Positions 1-8,422 of a stretch of DNA of 64,000 nt are shown here, one piece after another. A program made the translations under genes and the position numbers. The stretch's first letter is position 1. Each line of letters opens with the position of its first letter. Under the pieces are notes generated by a model. It saw only the letters and a program-made list of their open reading frames with translations. It did not search any database and was not told where the DNA came from. Origin of the DNA: Qipengyuania gaetbuli (GTDB taxonomy: Bacteria > Pseudomonadota > Alphaproteobacteria > Sphingomonadales > Sphingomonadaceae); assembly GCF_020171365.1 (NCBI RefSeq), contig NZ_JAIUZO010000002.1:1674001-1738000 (forward strand), read 5' to 3'.

Positions 1-239
1 TGATCGAGCCCGGCCGACCGCCGGAAGGTCCCGACGGGCAGCTACCCTTCCCGGTAGACGGCGAACGTCCGCAACCGGTGCCGACCGATCCCACGCGCCC
101 CCCGCTCCGTGAGCAGCCGCCGGTGCGCGGGCAGCCGGGTCGCGGGGCGGATGGCGCACCGCAGGCCATCGGGGACGACTTCCTCGACCGGGCTACGGGG
201 CGCAACGAACAGCGCCAGCCCGAACGCCCCCGCCAGTAG
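1..239 (+). CDS. C-terminal fragment of an unidentified proline-rich protein
   Basis: The window opens inside a reading frame (codons from base 3) that ends with TAG at 237-239 and gives about 78 residues. The fragment is rich in Pro, Arg, Gln and Gly, which looks like a disordered tail. It ends in a more structured-looking stretch (AIGDDFLDRATGRNEQRQ) followed by PERPRQ. A strong terminator follows 22 bases downstream, which supports this being a real 3' end. No catalytic domain is visible. A bifunctional penicillin-binding protein is possible because such proteins often carry proline-rich C-terminal tails, but that is only a guess. Confidence 0.6.
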   Translation, partial: IEPGRPPEGPDGQLPFPVDGERPQPVPTDPTRPPLREQPPVRGQPGRGADGAPQAIGDDFLDRATGRNEQRQPERPRQ

Positions 240-260
240 GCAGGCAGAACGAGCAAAGAA

Positions 261-295
261 AAAGCCCTCCCGGCGCGAACCGGGAGGGCTTTTGC
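261..295. terminator. Bidirectional rho-independent terminator
   Basis: A 13-bp stem (261-273 with 280-292, core AGCCCTCCCGG/CCGGGAGGGCT) closes a 6-base loop. A T-rich tract follows on the + strand and an A-rich tract precedes it, which gives a T-run on the - strand. It lies between the convergent ends of the truncated gene and degP, so it can serve both. Confidence 0.9.
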
Positions 296-317
296 TTTGT
301 GGCCTTCGCTAGTGCGC

Positions 318-1874
318 TCAGCGGCTCAGGCGAACCGCCACGTACTGGGCCGGGCGACCGCGGCGCTGGACGCGCAGCAGGACGGCCTCGCGGTTCTCGG
401 CTTGCGCACCGCGCACGGCAGTTTCGAGGTCGGCAACGGCGGTCAGCGGGCGGTAGTTCGCGGACAGGATGATGTCGCCGCGCTGCAGGCCCTTGCGCGC
501 CGCATCCGAGTTGCGGTTGACCGAAGCGATCACCACGCCGCGCGTATCGGCGCCAGCGCCCAGCTGGCGGGCAATCTGCGGCGTCAGTTCGAGCACCTGC
601 AGGCCGAGGCGTTCCTCGATCACCGCATTGTCGCTCGGCGCCATGTCGTCTTCCTGTTCGGCATCGGGGTCGAACATCTGGCTCTGGCGCAGCTCCTCTT
701 CGGTCGGACGCTTGCCCACAGTGACGTTGATGCGGCGGCGTTCGCCGTCGCGCACGACATCAAGCGGGATGGTCGTGCCCGGCGCGATATTGGCGACGAG
801 GTAGGACAGCGTCTGGTCGGGCGTCACGTCGCGGCCATTGACCTTGAGCACGATGTCGCCCGGCTGCAGACCCGCGCGTTCGGCCGGCTGGCCGGCCTGG
901 ACCGACTGGACGAACTCGCCGCGATTGCGCTGCAGGCCCAGCGAAGCGGCGACGTCTTCGGTCACCGGCTGGATCTGGATGCCGAGATATCCGCGTTCGA
1001 TTTCCACGCCGCGACGCAGCTTGTCGACGATGGGCGCGGCGGTTTCTGCGGGAATTGCGAACCCGATGCCCACGCTGCCGCCCGAAGGCGAATAGATGGC
1101 ATTGTTAATGCCGATGACATTGCCTTGCATGTCGAACAGCGGGCCGCCCGAATTGCCGCGGTTGATGGCCGCGTCGGTCTGGATGTAGCGGTCGTACGCG
1201 CCCGCGCCGGTGTTGCGCAGCACGCTGGAGACGATGCCGCTGGTCACCGTGCCGCCGAGGCCGAAGGGGTTGCCGATGGCAACGACCCAGTCACCCACGC
1301 GCGCCTGGCTCGAATCGCCGAATCTCACGAAGGGGAAGGGCTGGCTGCGGCTGACCTTGAGCACGGCAAGGTCGGACTGGGCGTCGGTGCCGACCAGTTC
1401 CGCCTCGTATTCGGTGCCGTCGGGCAGGGTGACGGTGATTTCTTCCACCGTGCCGCGGCCCGAAGGGCTGACGACGTGGTTGTTGGTCACGACATAACCG
1501 TCGGCCGAAATGAAGAAGCCCGAACCCAGCGACTGGCCTTCGCGGTACTGCGGCTCCTGCGGTTGCTGGCCGCCATTGCGGCGGTTGAACAGGTCTTCGA
1601 ACGGCGTGCCGGCAAAGGGGTTGCCGCCGTTACCGTTGGAAATCTCGATCCGCTGGCGGGTAGAGATGTTGACCACGGCAGGCTGCAGCTGTGCCGTCAG
1701 ATCGGCGAAGCTTTCGGGGGCCCCGGCACGCGGGACCACGCGGGCCATGTGGGAATCGTCGTTCTGGGCGACCTGCGCTCCGGCGGGATATCCGGCGAGG
1801 GAAAGAGCAGCGCCTCCGGCAAGCAGGGCGGCGGTTACGGAATATGCATATCGCACTGGCTTCACGTCCTTCAT
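318..1874 (-). CDS. degP: Do-family periplasmic serine protease (DegP/HtrA)
   Basis: This is a 518-residue periplasmic protease/chaperone that degrades or refolds damaged envelope proteins. A signal peptide occupies about residues 1-34. The trypsin-like domain carries the catalytic triad His133 (TNNHVV), Asp168 (QSDLAVLKV) and Ser242 (GNSGGPLF). Two PDZ domains follow at about residues 290-390 and 430-515, the usual DegP layout and length. It is the last gene of an hflK-hflC-degP group, 132 bases after hflC, and it ends facing the terminator at 261-295. HflKC with a Do protease is a common alphaproteobacterial arrangement. The family assignment is secure; the exact paralogue name (DegP or DegQ/MucD) is not. 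Confidence 0.93.
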   Translation of the reverse strand: MKDVKPVRYAYSVTAALLAGGAALSLAGYPAGAQVAQNDDSHMARVVPRAGAPESFADLTAQLQPAVVNISTRQRIEISNGNGGNPFAGTPFEDLFNRRNGGQQPQEPQYREGQSLGSGFFISADGYVVTNNHVVSPSGRGTVEEITVTLPDGTEYEAELVGTDAQSDLAVLKVSRSQPFPFVRFGDSSQARVGDWVVAIGNPFGLGGTVTSGIVSSVLRNTGAGAYDRYIQTDAAINRGNSGGPLFDMQGNVIGINNAIYSPSGGSVGIGFAIPAETAAPIVDKLRRGVEIERGYLGIQIQPVTEDVAASLGLQRNRGEFVQSVQAGQPAERAGLQPGDIVLKVNGRDVTPDQTLSYLVANIAPGTTIPLDVVRDGERRRINVTVGKRPTEEELRQSQMFDPDAEQEDDMAPSDNAVIEERLGLQVLELTPQIARQLGAGADTRGVVIASVNRNSDAARKGLQRGDIILSANYRPLTAVADLETAVRGAQAENREAVLLRVQRRGRPAQYVAVRLSR

Positions 1875-2006
1875 TTCCTCTTCGTCTGTATCTGCACGAA
1901 GATCACACCGCTTCTATGCGGGACCCGTGCAGGCGGTTCCTGCTGGCGAGACTGCCAAGGGGCGCTGAATGCCCGTTGAACGCGGTGTTGCGCGTTCGAC
2001 GAACCG

Positions 2007-2852
2007 TCAACGCCGCCCGCGGAATTGCCGCAGGTACTCGTTGTCCGGCGACAGGATGATGTTGCTCTCCGCATTCCCGTTGCCGGGTGCGAAGGTGGCA
2101 TCATAGCTCTGCATCGCGCGGTAGAAGTCGTAGAAGCCCGCGTCCTTGCCGAAGCTTTCGGCGTAAATGCGCGCAGCTTCCGCGTCGGCTTCTGCACGGA
2201 TGATGCGGGCATCGCGGGCGCCCTGTGCGCGGATCGTGCGCGCTTCGCGCTCGCGGTCCGATTCCATCCGGCGGAAGGCCGATTGCAGCGGCGCTTCGGG
2301 CAGGTCGGTGCGGGTGATCTTCACGTCCACCACTTCCGCGCCGTACTGGCGGGCCTGCCGGTCGAGATTGGTCCGCACATTGGCCAGCGCATCGCCGCGT
2401 TCTGCGGTGAGCATCGCCTGGAAAGTGCGGCGGCCCAGTTCCTGGCGCAGGACCGAGTTCAGGATCGGCTGCAGCGCATTGCGCACGCCATCGGTCGAAC
2501 CGGCGCGTTCCACCATGGTCACCGGATCGGTGATGCGGAAGCGGGCATAGGCGTTGACTAGCAGGCGCTGCTGGTCGTTCGAAAGGACTTCCTCATCGCT
2601 CATCTCGAGGTCGAGAAGGCGCTTCTCGATGCGCACGACCTTGTCGATGAAGGGCCAGCGGAAGTGGAGGCCGGCTTTCAGATTGCCGCTGGGCGTATTG
2701 ATCGTGCCGACCGGTTCACCGGTCCTGACGATCACGACCTGCTCTTCTTCGGGCACGACGAAGGCGCTCAGCATGAATGCCACAACGGCAAGGCCGAGGG
2801 CGGCGACGGTCGCCTTATGATCTTCCCAGATCTGCTGCATGTTCATGGCCAT
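2007..2852 (-). CDS. hflC: FtsH-modulating SPFH protein HflC
   Basis: This 281-residue protein has an N-terminal membrane segment at about residues 14-32 followed by a prohibitin/SPFH domain. The hallmarks are the KRLLDLEMSDEEVLSNDQQ region, an EVVDVKITRTDLPE strand and a helical, Arg/Glu-rich C-terminal half containing RDARIIRAEADAEAARIYAESF. HflC forms a periplasm-facing complex with HflK that encloses and restrains the FtsH protease. The start at 2852 lies one base beyond the stop codon of hflK (2854-2856), so the two are almost certainly translationally coupled. An in-frame ATG three codons downstream is an equally possible start. Confidence 0.93.
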   Translation of the reverse strand: MAMNMQQIWEDHKATVAALGLAVVAFMLSAFVVPEEEQVVIVRTGEPVGTINTPSGNLKAGLHFRWPFIDKVVRIEKRLLDLEMSDEEVLSNDQQRLLVNAYARFRITDPVTMVERAGSTDGVRNALQPILNSVLRQELGRRTFQAMLTAERGDALANVRTNLDRQARQYGAEVVDVKITRTDLPEAPLQSAFRRMESDREREARTIRAQGARDARIIRAEADAEAARIYAESFGKDAGFYDFYRAMQSYDATFAPGNGNAESNIILSPDNEYLRQFRGRR

Positions 2853-2853
2853 G

Positions 2854-3957
2854 TTACTGGCCCTCCTGCGTGGTCACGGTGTTCGCCTGCGTCCCCTGCT
2901 TGGCCCGCGCACGGATTTCCGGCAGCGGCAGGTAGGGCGTCACATTGTTGGTTTCGACCACGGTCTTGGGCGTCTTGGAGAGCACGCGTTCCATGGTTTC
3001 GTAATAGAGGCGCTGGCGCGTCACTTCGGGGGCAAGGCGGTACTGTTCGTAGACCTTGTCGAAGGCTTCCGCCTCACCCTGCGCCTGTGCAAGCACCTGC
3101 TGGGCTTCACCGCGGGCCTTGTTGCGCGCGGCATCGGCCTGCTGTTCGGCGACCTGCACGTCGCGGAAGGCCTCGACCACGTCGGACGGCGGGTCGGCCT
3201 TTTCGATTTCGACACCGAGCACGCGCACGCCTGCCTGGTAGCCGTCGAGCGTGCGCTGCATCCGTTCGCGTACTTCCTGTTCGATCGCCGCACGGCCCTG
3301 GCCCGAGAAGGTCTCGTCCAGCTCGGTTTCGGCGACCGCGGCGCGCATGGCAGCCTCGGCCACGTCGTTGACCGTTTCCACCGGATCGACGAGGCGGAAC
3401 TTGAAGTCTTCCAGGTCGGAGATGTTCCAGCGCACGATGAAGCTCAAATCGACGAGGTTCTGGTCACCCGTCAGGATCAGCTTCACCTGCTGGTTGGAGC
3501 CGGGAACGCGCTCGATCCGCACGCCCTGCACGTCCTCGACATCGACCGTTTCGATCGGGAAGGGCAGTGAAAAATTGAGGCCCGGGGTCATCTTGCGGGT
3601 GTAATTGCCCAGCGTCTTGACCACGGCTTCCTGCTGGGGGCCAATCAGGTGGACGCTGGTCGCAAGCAGGCCGAGCGCGACGATCCCGGCCACTGCGACC
3701 GGGAACCAGCTCTTGCCGCCGGGGCGCTGGGGCATCCGGAAACCGGGCCCGCCGGGTCCGCCGGTGCGGCGCGGGCCTTCGGGGCCGCGGCTCTTGAAGA
3801 TGTCTTCGATATTGGGACCGCGACGGTCACCGCCGCTGCCAGGCGGCAGCCACGGATTCTTGGGGCCCTTGGGCTTGCTTGCCTCGGGCTCGTCCTTGTC
3901 GCCACCGTCTCCCGATGAACTGCCCCCGCTACCCCAAGGGTTCTTTCCGCCAGCCAT
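2854..3957 (-). CDS. hflK: FtsH-modulating SPFH protein HflK
   Basis: This is a 367-residue partner of HflC. The N-terminal ~90 residues are Gly/Pro/Lys-rich (MAGGKNPWGSGG onward), as is typical of HflK. One membrane helix follows (VAVAGIVALGLLATSVHLIG), then the SPFH domain and a helical tail rich in Ala, Gln and Glu. The frame stays open far upstream of the true gene. I chose the ATG at 3957 because the protein from there matches the usual HflK start and GGAGG lies about 12 bases upstream. A start at 3999 (MRILDGFG) cannot be excluded. It is first in the hflK-hflC-degP group and diverges from mrp. Confidence 0.9.
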   Translation of the reverse strand: MAGGKNPWGSGGSSSGDGGDKDEPEASKPKGPKNPWLPPGSGGDRRGPNIEDIFKSRGPEGPRRTGGPGGPGFRMPQRPGGKSWFPVAVAGIVALGLLATSVHLIGPQQEAVVKTLGNYTRKMTPGLNFSLPFPIETVDVEDVQGVRIERVPGSNQQVKLILTGDQNLVDLSFIVRWNISDLEDFKFRLVDPVETVNDVAEAAMRAAVAETELDETFSGQGRAAIEQEVRERMQRTLDGYQAGVRVLGVEIEKADPPSDVVEAFRDVQVAEQQADAARNKARGEAQQVLAQAQGEAEAFDKVYEQYRLAPEVTRQRLYYETMERVLSKTPKTVVETNNVTPYLPLPEIRARAKQGTQANTVTTQEGQ

Positions 3958-4074
3958 TGCTAGGCCGATCCTCCGTCCAAATCCGTCCAGAATTCTCATG
4001 AATGTCTTATAGGAAGGGTTTGGCGGAAAAACAGGGGTTGCGGTGCGGATTTCGATGCTACAGCAGCCCGCAGC

Positions 4075-5037
4075 ATGGCGACGAGCGAAATTACCGACGA
4101 TCTTCCACCCGAATTTGCCGGACGCGTCAGTGCAGCGACGCTGAAGGAAGGACGCGCGCTGATCGTGTTCGATGCGGCCGGCCTTGGCGAAGCCGAACGC
4201 GCCGCGATTGAGCGTGACATTATCGCGCGGCTTTCCGCTCGCAGCGATGTGAATGAGGTGCGCGTGGTGATGACGGCAGAGCGCAAGGCGCCCACGCTCA
4301 TCGCGATCGGGTCGGGCAAGGGCGGCGTGGGCAAGTCGACGCTGACCGCCAATCTCGCCATCGCGCTGGCGCGGCAGGGCATTCGCACCGGCCTCGTCGA
4401 TGCGGACGTATATGGCCCCTCGCAGCAGGTCATCTTCGATGCGGAGGATGCCAAGCCCGATGCCCGGGACAACCGGATGATCCCGGTGGAGACGAAATTC
4501 GGCGTGCGCATGCTCTCGATGGGCCAGCTGGTCGCGCCCGGCCGTGCCATCGCCTGGCGCGGGCCGATGGTCGGCAATGCGCTGGCGCAGATGATCGATG
4601 CGCACTGGGATGCGGAAGATGTGATCCTCATCGACCTGCCGCCGGGCACGGGCGACGTGCAGCTGACGATGGTGCAGAAATACAAGCCGGCAGGCGCGAT
4701 CCTGGTCTCGACGCCGCAGGACCTGGCGCTGATCGACGCGGCGCGTGCCGGGCAGTTCTTCGATGCGGCATCCGTCCCCGTGATCGGACTGGTCGAGAAC
4801 ATGGCCGGTTATGCCTGCCCGCATTGCGGCGAGCTTTCCGATCCTTTCGGCAAGGGCGGTGTCGAAGCTGCAGCTCAGCGCCTCGAACTTCCTTTCCTCG
4901 GCCGCATCCCGCTCGACCTTGCAATCAGGCAGGGCAGCGATGCGGGCGAACCGCCGGCGGCGGGCGACAGCGCGCAGGCCGAACCCTTCCTCTCGATTGC
5001 CGGAAAGCTGGCGGCATGGATTTCCGCAAGAAGCTGA
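4075..5037 (+). CDS. apbC: Mrp/ApbC iron-sulfur cluster carrier ATPase
   Basis: This is a 320-residue cytosolic P-loop ATPase that carries and transfers Fe-S clusters to apoproteins. Residues 1-70 form a short FSCA/DUF59-like domain. The deviant Walker A is GKGGVGKST at residues 81-89, followed by GLVDADVYGPSQQ and the switch region LIDLPPGTGDVQLT. Near the C-terminus the CPHC pair (in NMAGYACPHCGE) is the expected cluster-bridging CxxC. The 3' end overlaps the following molybdenum hydroxylase gene by 22 bases, so co-expression is likely. That is notable because molybdenum hydroxylase systems normally depend on Fe-S subunits. Confidence 0.94.
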   Translation: MATSEITDDLPPEFAGRVSAATLKEGRALIVFDAAGLGEAERAAIERDIIARLSARSDVNEVRVVMTAERKAPTLIAIGSGKGGVGKSTLTANLAIALARQGIRTGLVDADVYGPSQQVIFDAEDAKPDARDNRMIPVETKFGVRMLSMGQLVAPGRAIAWRGPMVGNALAQMIDAHWDAEDVILIDLPPGTGDVQLTMVQKYKPAGAILVSTPQDLALIDAARAGQFFDAASVPVIGLVENMAGYACPHCGELSDPFGKGGVEAAAQRLELPFLGRIPLDLAIRQGSDAGEPPAAGDSAQAEPFLSIAGKLAAWISARS

Positions 5038-7340
5038 CCGAAGCCGCTGGCCGGGTGAAACTGCCCGAAGTCTCGCGCCGGCAATTGCTGGTCGGCGCGG
5101 CGGCGGGCGGCGGCCTGCTGCTGGCGTGGACGCTCTGGCCGCGCAGCTACCCGACCTCGCTGGTCCCGGGCGAAGGCGAGGCCGAGTTCGGCGGGTGGCT
5201 GACCATCGGGCGCGACAGCGTGGTCACGGTCGCCATCCCGCAGCTCGAGATGGGGCAGGGCGTCACCACGCTGCTCGCGCAGATCGCGGCAGTCGAACTG
5301 GGCGCGGACTGGCGGCAGGTCGGGGCGGAACCGGTTTCGCCTTCGGGCCATTTCCCCAACCTTCCCCTGGCTGCGCAATGGGCGCCGCTGTGGGCCAATT
5401 TCCCCTCGCTTGCAGGCGAACCAGACGACTGGCTCGTCGAACGCTTCGCCGGCGCAACTTCGTTCGGCGCAACCGTCGGCGGTACTTCTCTTGCCGCATA
5501 CGAGGCGCCCTTGCGTGCCGCGGCCGCCAGCGGACGTGACATGCTGGTGCGCGTGGCGGCAGACCGCTGGGACGTCGCGGCCGAGGAGTGCGAGGTGAGC
5601 GGCGGTTTCGTGCGCCATTCGGCTGGTGGGCAATTGCGTTTCGGCGAACTGGTCGATGACGCGCGCGAACTGGACCCGCCGGACCCGGCGCCGCTGCTGC
5701 CGGTCGCGGCCTTCGAGGACCCGGTGTTCGGCGAGGCCGATGCACCGACCGCTTTCCCGCGCATCGACCTGCCATCCAAGGTGGACGGCAGTCATCTGTT
5801 CGCAGGCGATATCCGCCTGCCCGGCATGGTCTTCGCCTCGATCCGCCACGGCCCGGTGGGCCTGCCCGAACTGTTCCGCTTCGACGAGAGCGCGGTCGCG
5901 GGGATGCGCGGGCTCGTGGGCGTGGTGAAGTCGAAGCGCTGGCTGGCGGCGGTGGCCGAAAGCTGGTGGATTGCCGACCAGGCGCTGGCGTGGATGCGTG
6001 CCCATTTTACCGGTCCTGGCGCGCTGGAGCAGGCGGTGCTCGATACAGAGATAGAGCGCGCCCACGAACGGCGCGCCGATCTTGGCGAGCGGATTTTCGA
6101 GCTCGGCAATCCCGACGCCGCGCTGGGCAAGCCTTCACTCCAGCGCCGTTACGATGTAGCGCCCGCTGTCCACGTTCCGCTCGAAACTGCCAGCGCAACC
6201 GCGCGGCTCGTCGACGGGCGGCTCGAATTATGGATGGCCTCTCAGGCTCCGGCAGCCGCGCGCGAGGCAGCGGCGAAGGCGATCGGCATCTCGCCCGAGG
6301 ACGTGGTCTTCTACCCCGTTGCGGCAGGCGGCAGTTTCGATGCCCGGATCGAGAAGCAGCACGCGATCGAGGTCGCGCAAATCGCCGCCGAGATCGGCAG
6401 GCCGGTCCAGCTCACTTGGTCGCGCGTGCAGGATATCCAGGCCGTGCCGCCGCGCGCTCCGGCAGCGGCGGACATGGCGGCCAGCATGGGCGGTGAAGGC
6501 CAGCCGCTCGCCTGGCGGGCGCGGATCACCACGCCGCCTTTCATGCGCGAGATGGGTCACCGCCTGTTCGACAATCTGACACCCGAGGCCGCGCGCGAGG
6601 AAAGCCGCGGCAAGGCCGATGCGCTGGCGGTCGCCGGGGCGATTCCCCCCTATGGCATCGGCGAAGTCGCGGTGGACCACGTGCCGGCCAGCATCCGCCT
6701 GCCGGTCACGCGGATGCGCGGCGGGGCCGAGGCGCTGACCGCCTTCTTCACCGAAACCTTCATCGACGAGCTGGCCGTGGAGGCCCGGCGCGATCCCTTC
6801 CTTTACCGCATGGCCCTGCTCGGCGGAGCTCCGCGCATGGCCGAATGCCTGCGCCGCGCCTCGCGTCTCGGCGAATGGGATGGCGGGCGCTCCGGCAGCG
6901 GGCAGGGCATCGCGATGGTTCGCATGGGGCAGGACGCGGCGAGTGCAGGGCACGTCGCCTGCGTGGCGCAAGCCGGCATGGGCCCGGGCGGTGCGCGCGT
7001 GACGCAGCTGACCGCAGCGGTCGACATCGGGCGGATCGTCAATCTCGACATTGCCCGCCAGCAGATCGAGGGCGGGCTGGTCTACGGCCTGTCGCTGGCG
7101 CTGGGATCCTCGGTCAAATACGAAAGCGGCCATCCGGTCCCGCGCAACCTGCGCGCCTTGGAACTGCCGCGGCTGGCCGATTGTCCGGAGATCGTGGTCG
7201 ATTTCATCGCGAGCGATGCGGAACCGTTCGATCCCGGCGAACTTGGTGTGGCGGTGGCCGCACCCGCCATCGGCAATGCATTGTTTGCGGCGACGGGCCT
7301 GCGCCTGCGCCGCCTCCCGCTTCTTTCGGAGGGTTTATGA
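5016..7340 (+). CDS. Orphan molybdopterin-binding hydroxylase large subunit (IorB/xanthine dehydrogenase type)
   Basis: The product is 774 residues from the ATG at 5016 inside the end of apbC. The N-terminus has a twin-arginine-like signal (SRRQLLVGAAAGGGLLLAW), so periplasmic export is expected. The architecture is that of isoquinoline 1-oxidoreductase beta-type or aldehyde-oxidase-type large subunits: the QLEMGQGVTTLLAQ motif near residue 75, a GGSFDARIE cofactor-binding region mid-protein, and a C-terminal GELGVAVAAPAIGNAL block that retains the catalytic Glu position. The usual [2Fe-2S] partner subunit (IorA) is not next to it. The substrate is unknown. hemH follows after 10 bases, so the three genes probably form one transcript. 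Confidence 0.85.
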   Translation: MDFRKKLTEAAGRVKLPEVSRRQLLVGAAAGGGLLLAWTLWPRSYPTSLVPGEGEAEFGGWLTIGRDSVVTVAIPQLEMGQGVTTLLAQIAAVELGADWRQVGAEPVSPSGHFPNLPLAAQWAPLWANFPSLAGEPDDWLVERFAGATSFGATVGGTSLAAYEAPLRAAAASGRDMLVRVAADRWDVAAEECEVSGGFVRHSAGGQLRFGELVDDARELDPPDPAPLLPVAAFEDPVFGEADAPTAFPRIDLPSKVDGSHLFAGDIRLPGMVFASIRHGPVGLPELFRFDESAVAGMRGLVGVVKSKRWLAAVAESWWIADQALAWMRAHFTGPGALEQAVLDTEIERAHERRADLGERIFELGNPDAALGKPSLQRRYDVAPAVHVPLETASATARLVDGRLELWMASQAPAAAREAAAKAIGISPEDVVFYPVAAGGSFDARIEKQHAIEVAQIAAEIGRPVQLTWSRVQDIQAVPPRAPAAADMAASMGGEGQPLAWRARITTPPFMREMGHRLFDNLTPEAAREESRGKADALAVAGAIPPYGIGEVAVDHVPASIRLPVTRMRGGAEALTAFFTETFIDELAVEARRDPFLYRMALLGGAPRMAECLRRASRLGEWDGGRSGSGQGIAMVRMGQDAASAGHVACVAQAGMGPGGARVTQLTAAVDIGRIVNLDIARQQIEGGLVYGLSLALGSSVKYESGHPVPRNLRALELPRLADCPEIVVDFIASDAEPFDPGELGVAVAAPAIGNALFAATGLRLRRLPLLSEGL

Positions 7341-7350
7341 GGTTCGCGCA

Positions 7351-8373
7351 GTGACTTGGCAGGACCAGCAGCTTCCCGCCGATCACCCGCCTGTCAAATC
7401 GGGCCGGATCGGAGTGCTCATCGTCAATCTCGGCACGCCCGATGCGCCCGAGCGTGGGCCGGTGAAACGCTATCTCGGCGAATTTCTGTCAGACAAGCGC
7501 GTGGTCGAGATCCCCGACATCGTCTGGCAGCCAATCCTGCGCGGCATCATCCTCAACACCCGGCCAAAACGCAGCGCGAAAGCCTATGCCAAGGTCTGGA
7601 CGCCGGAGGGGTCCCCGCTAGCGGTGATCACCCGTACGCAGGCCGCGTCCATGCAGGAACGGCTGGGGCAGGGCGTGATGGTCGATCATGCCATGCGCTA
7701 CGGCCAGCCCGCCATTGCCGAGCGGTTGCAGGCGCTGATGGACGCGGGCTGCGACCGCATCCTGCTCGCCCCGCTCTATCCGCAATACAGCGGCGCGACG
7801 ACGGCGACGGTGGTGGACAAGGCGGCAGATGCCTTGCGCAAGATGCGCTGGCAGCCCGCCCTTCGCACACTGCCGCCCTATCACGACGATCCCGCCTATA
7901 TCGAGGCGCTGGAGGCCGACCTTGTCCGCCAGCTCGACGCGCTCGATTTCGCACCCGAGGTGCTTGTGCTGAGCTTCCACGGCATGCCGCAGCGCACGCT
8001 CGAACTGGGCGATCCGTACCACTGCCATTGCCAGAAGACCTCGCGCCTCCTGCAGGAACGGCTGGCTGGTCGCGGGCTTCGGTTCCGCACCAGCTTCCAG
8101 TCGCGCTTCGGTCCGGCAAAATGGCTGGAGCCGGCGACGGACACCGTGCTGAAGGAAGAAGCGGCAGCGGGCACGAAGCGTCTCGCGATTGCCGCACCGG
8201 GCTTTTCCGCCGATTGCCTGGAAACGCTGGAAGAGCTGGCAATGGAAGGCCGCGACGAGTTTCTCGACGGCGGCGGCACGCATTTTGCGGCCCTGTCCTG
8301 CCTCAATGCCTCCGACGCTGGCCTCGTAATGCTGGAAAGCGTGCTGCGGCGCGAATTGTCGGGCTGGATTTAG
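7351..8373 (+). CDS. hemH: Ferrochelatase
   Basis: This 340-residue enzyme inserts Fe2+ into protoporphyrin IX at the end of haem synthesis. Family signatures are VLIVNLGTPDAP near the N-terminus, the catalytic-His motif SFHGMPQRTLELGDPYHCHC, and the distal Glu region GFSADCLETLEE. The start is the GTG at 7351: GAGG sits about 7 bases upstream and the protein then begins MTWQDQQLP, the expected length for the family. It follows the molybdenum hydroxylase gene by 10 bases. A P450, which needs haem, lies immediately downstream. Confidence 0.93.
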   Translation: MTWQDQQLPADHPPVKSGRIGVLIVNLGTPDAPERGPVKRYLGEFLSDKRVVEIPDIVWQPILRGIILNTRPKRSAKAYAKVWTPEGSPLAVITRTQAASMQERLGQGVMVDHAMRYGQPAIAERLQALMDAGCDRILLAPLYPQYSGATTATVVDKAADALRKMRWQPALRTLPPYHDDPAYIEALEADLVRQLDALDFAPEVLVLSFHGMPQRTLELGDPYHCHCQKTSRLLQERLAGRGLRFRTSFQSRFGPAKWLEPATDTVLKEEAAAGTKRLAIAAPGFSADCLETLEELAMEGRDEFLDGGGTHFAALSCLNASDAGLVMLESVLRRELSGWI

Positions 8374-8383
8374 GTCCCGGGAT

Positions 8384-8403
8384 TACTTACAAGGAAGTAA
8401 GTA
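8384..8403. promoter_or_regulatory. Perfect inverted repeat upstream of the P450 gene (candidate operator)
   Basis: TACTTAC at 8384-8390 and GTAAGTA at 8397-8403 are exact inverted copies separated by six bases (AAGGAA). The repeat lies 20-39 bases before the P450 start codon, where a TetR/AcrR-type dimer would block transcription or initiation. The repeat is seen directly; the repressor family is inferred from half-site style, and no regulator gene is adjacent. Confidence 0.55.
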
Positions 8404-8422
8404 GTCAGGAGCAACCTATTTC

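Noticed and set aside
297..1979. A 560-codon open frame antisense to degP
   Set aside because: It is a shadow of a high-GC coding region. degP on the other strand has the full catalytic triad, two PDZ domains and a signal peptide.
3958..4824. Open frame extending hflK far upstream of its likely start
   Set aside because: The extra residues are antisense to mrp, have no HflK similarity, and a plausible ribosome site lies near 3957.
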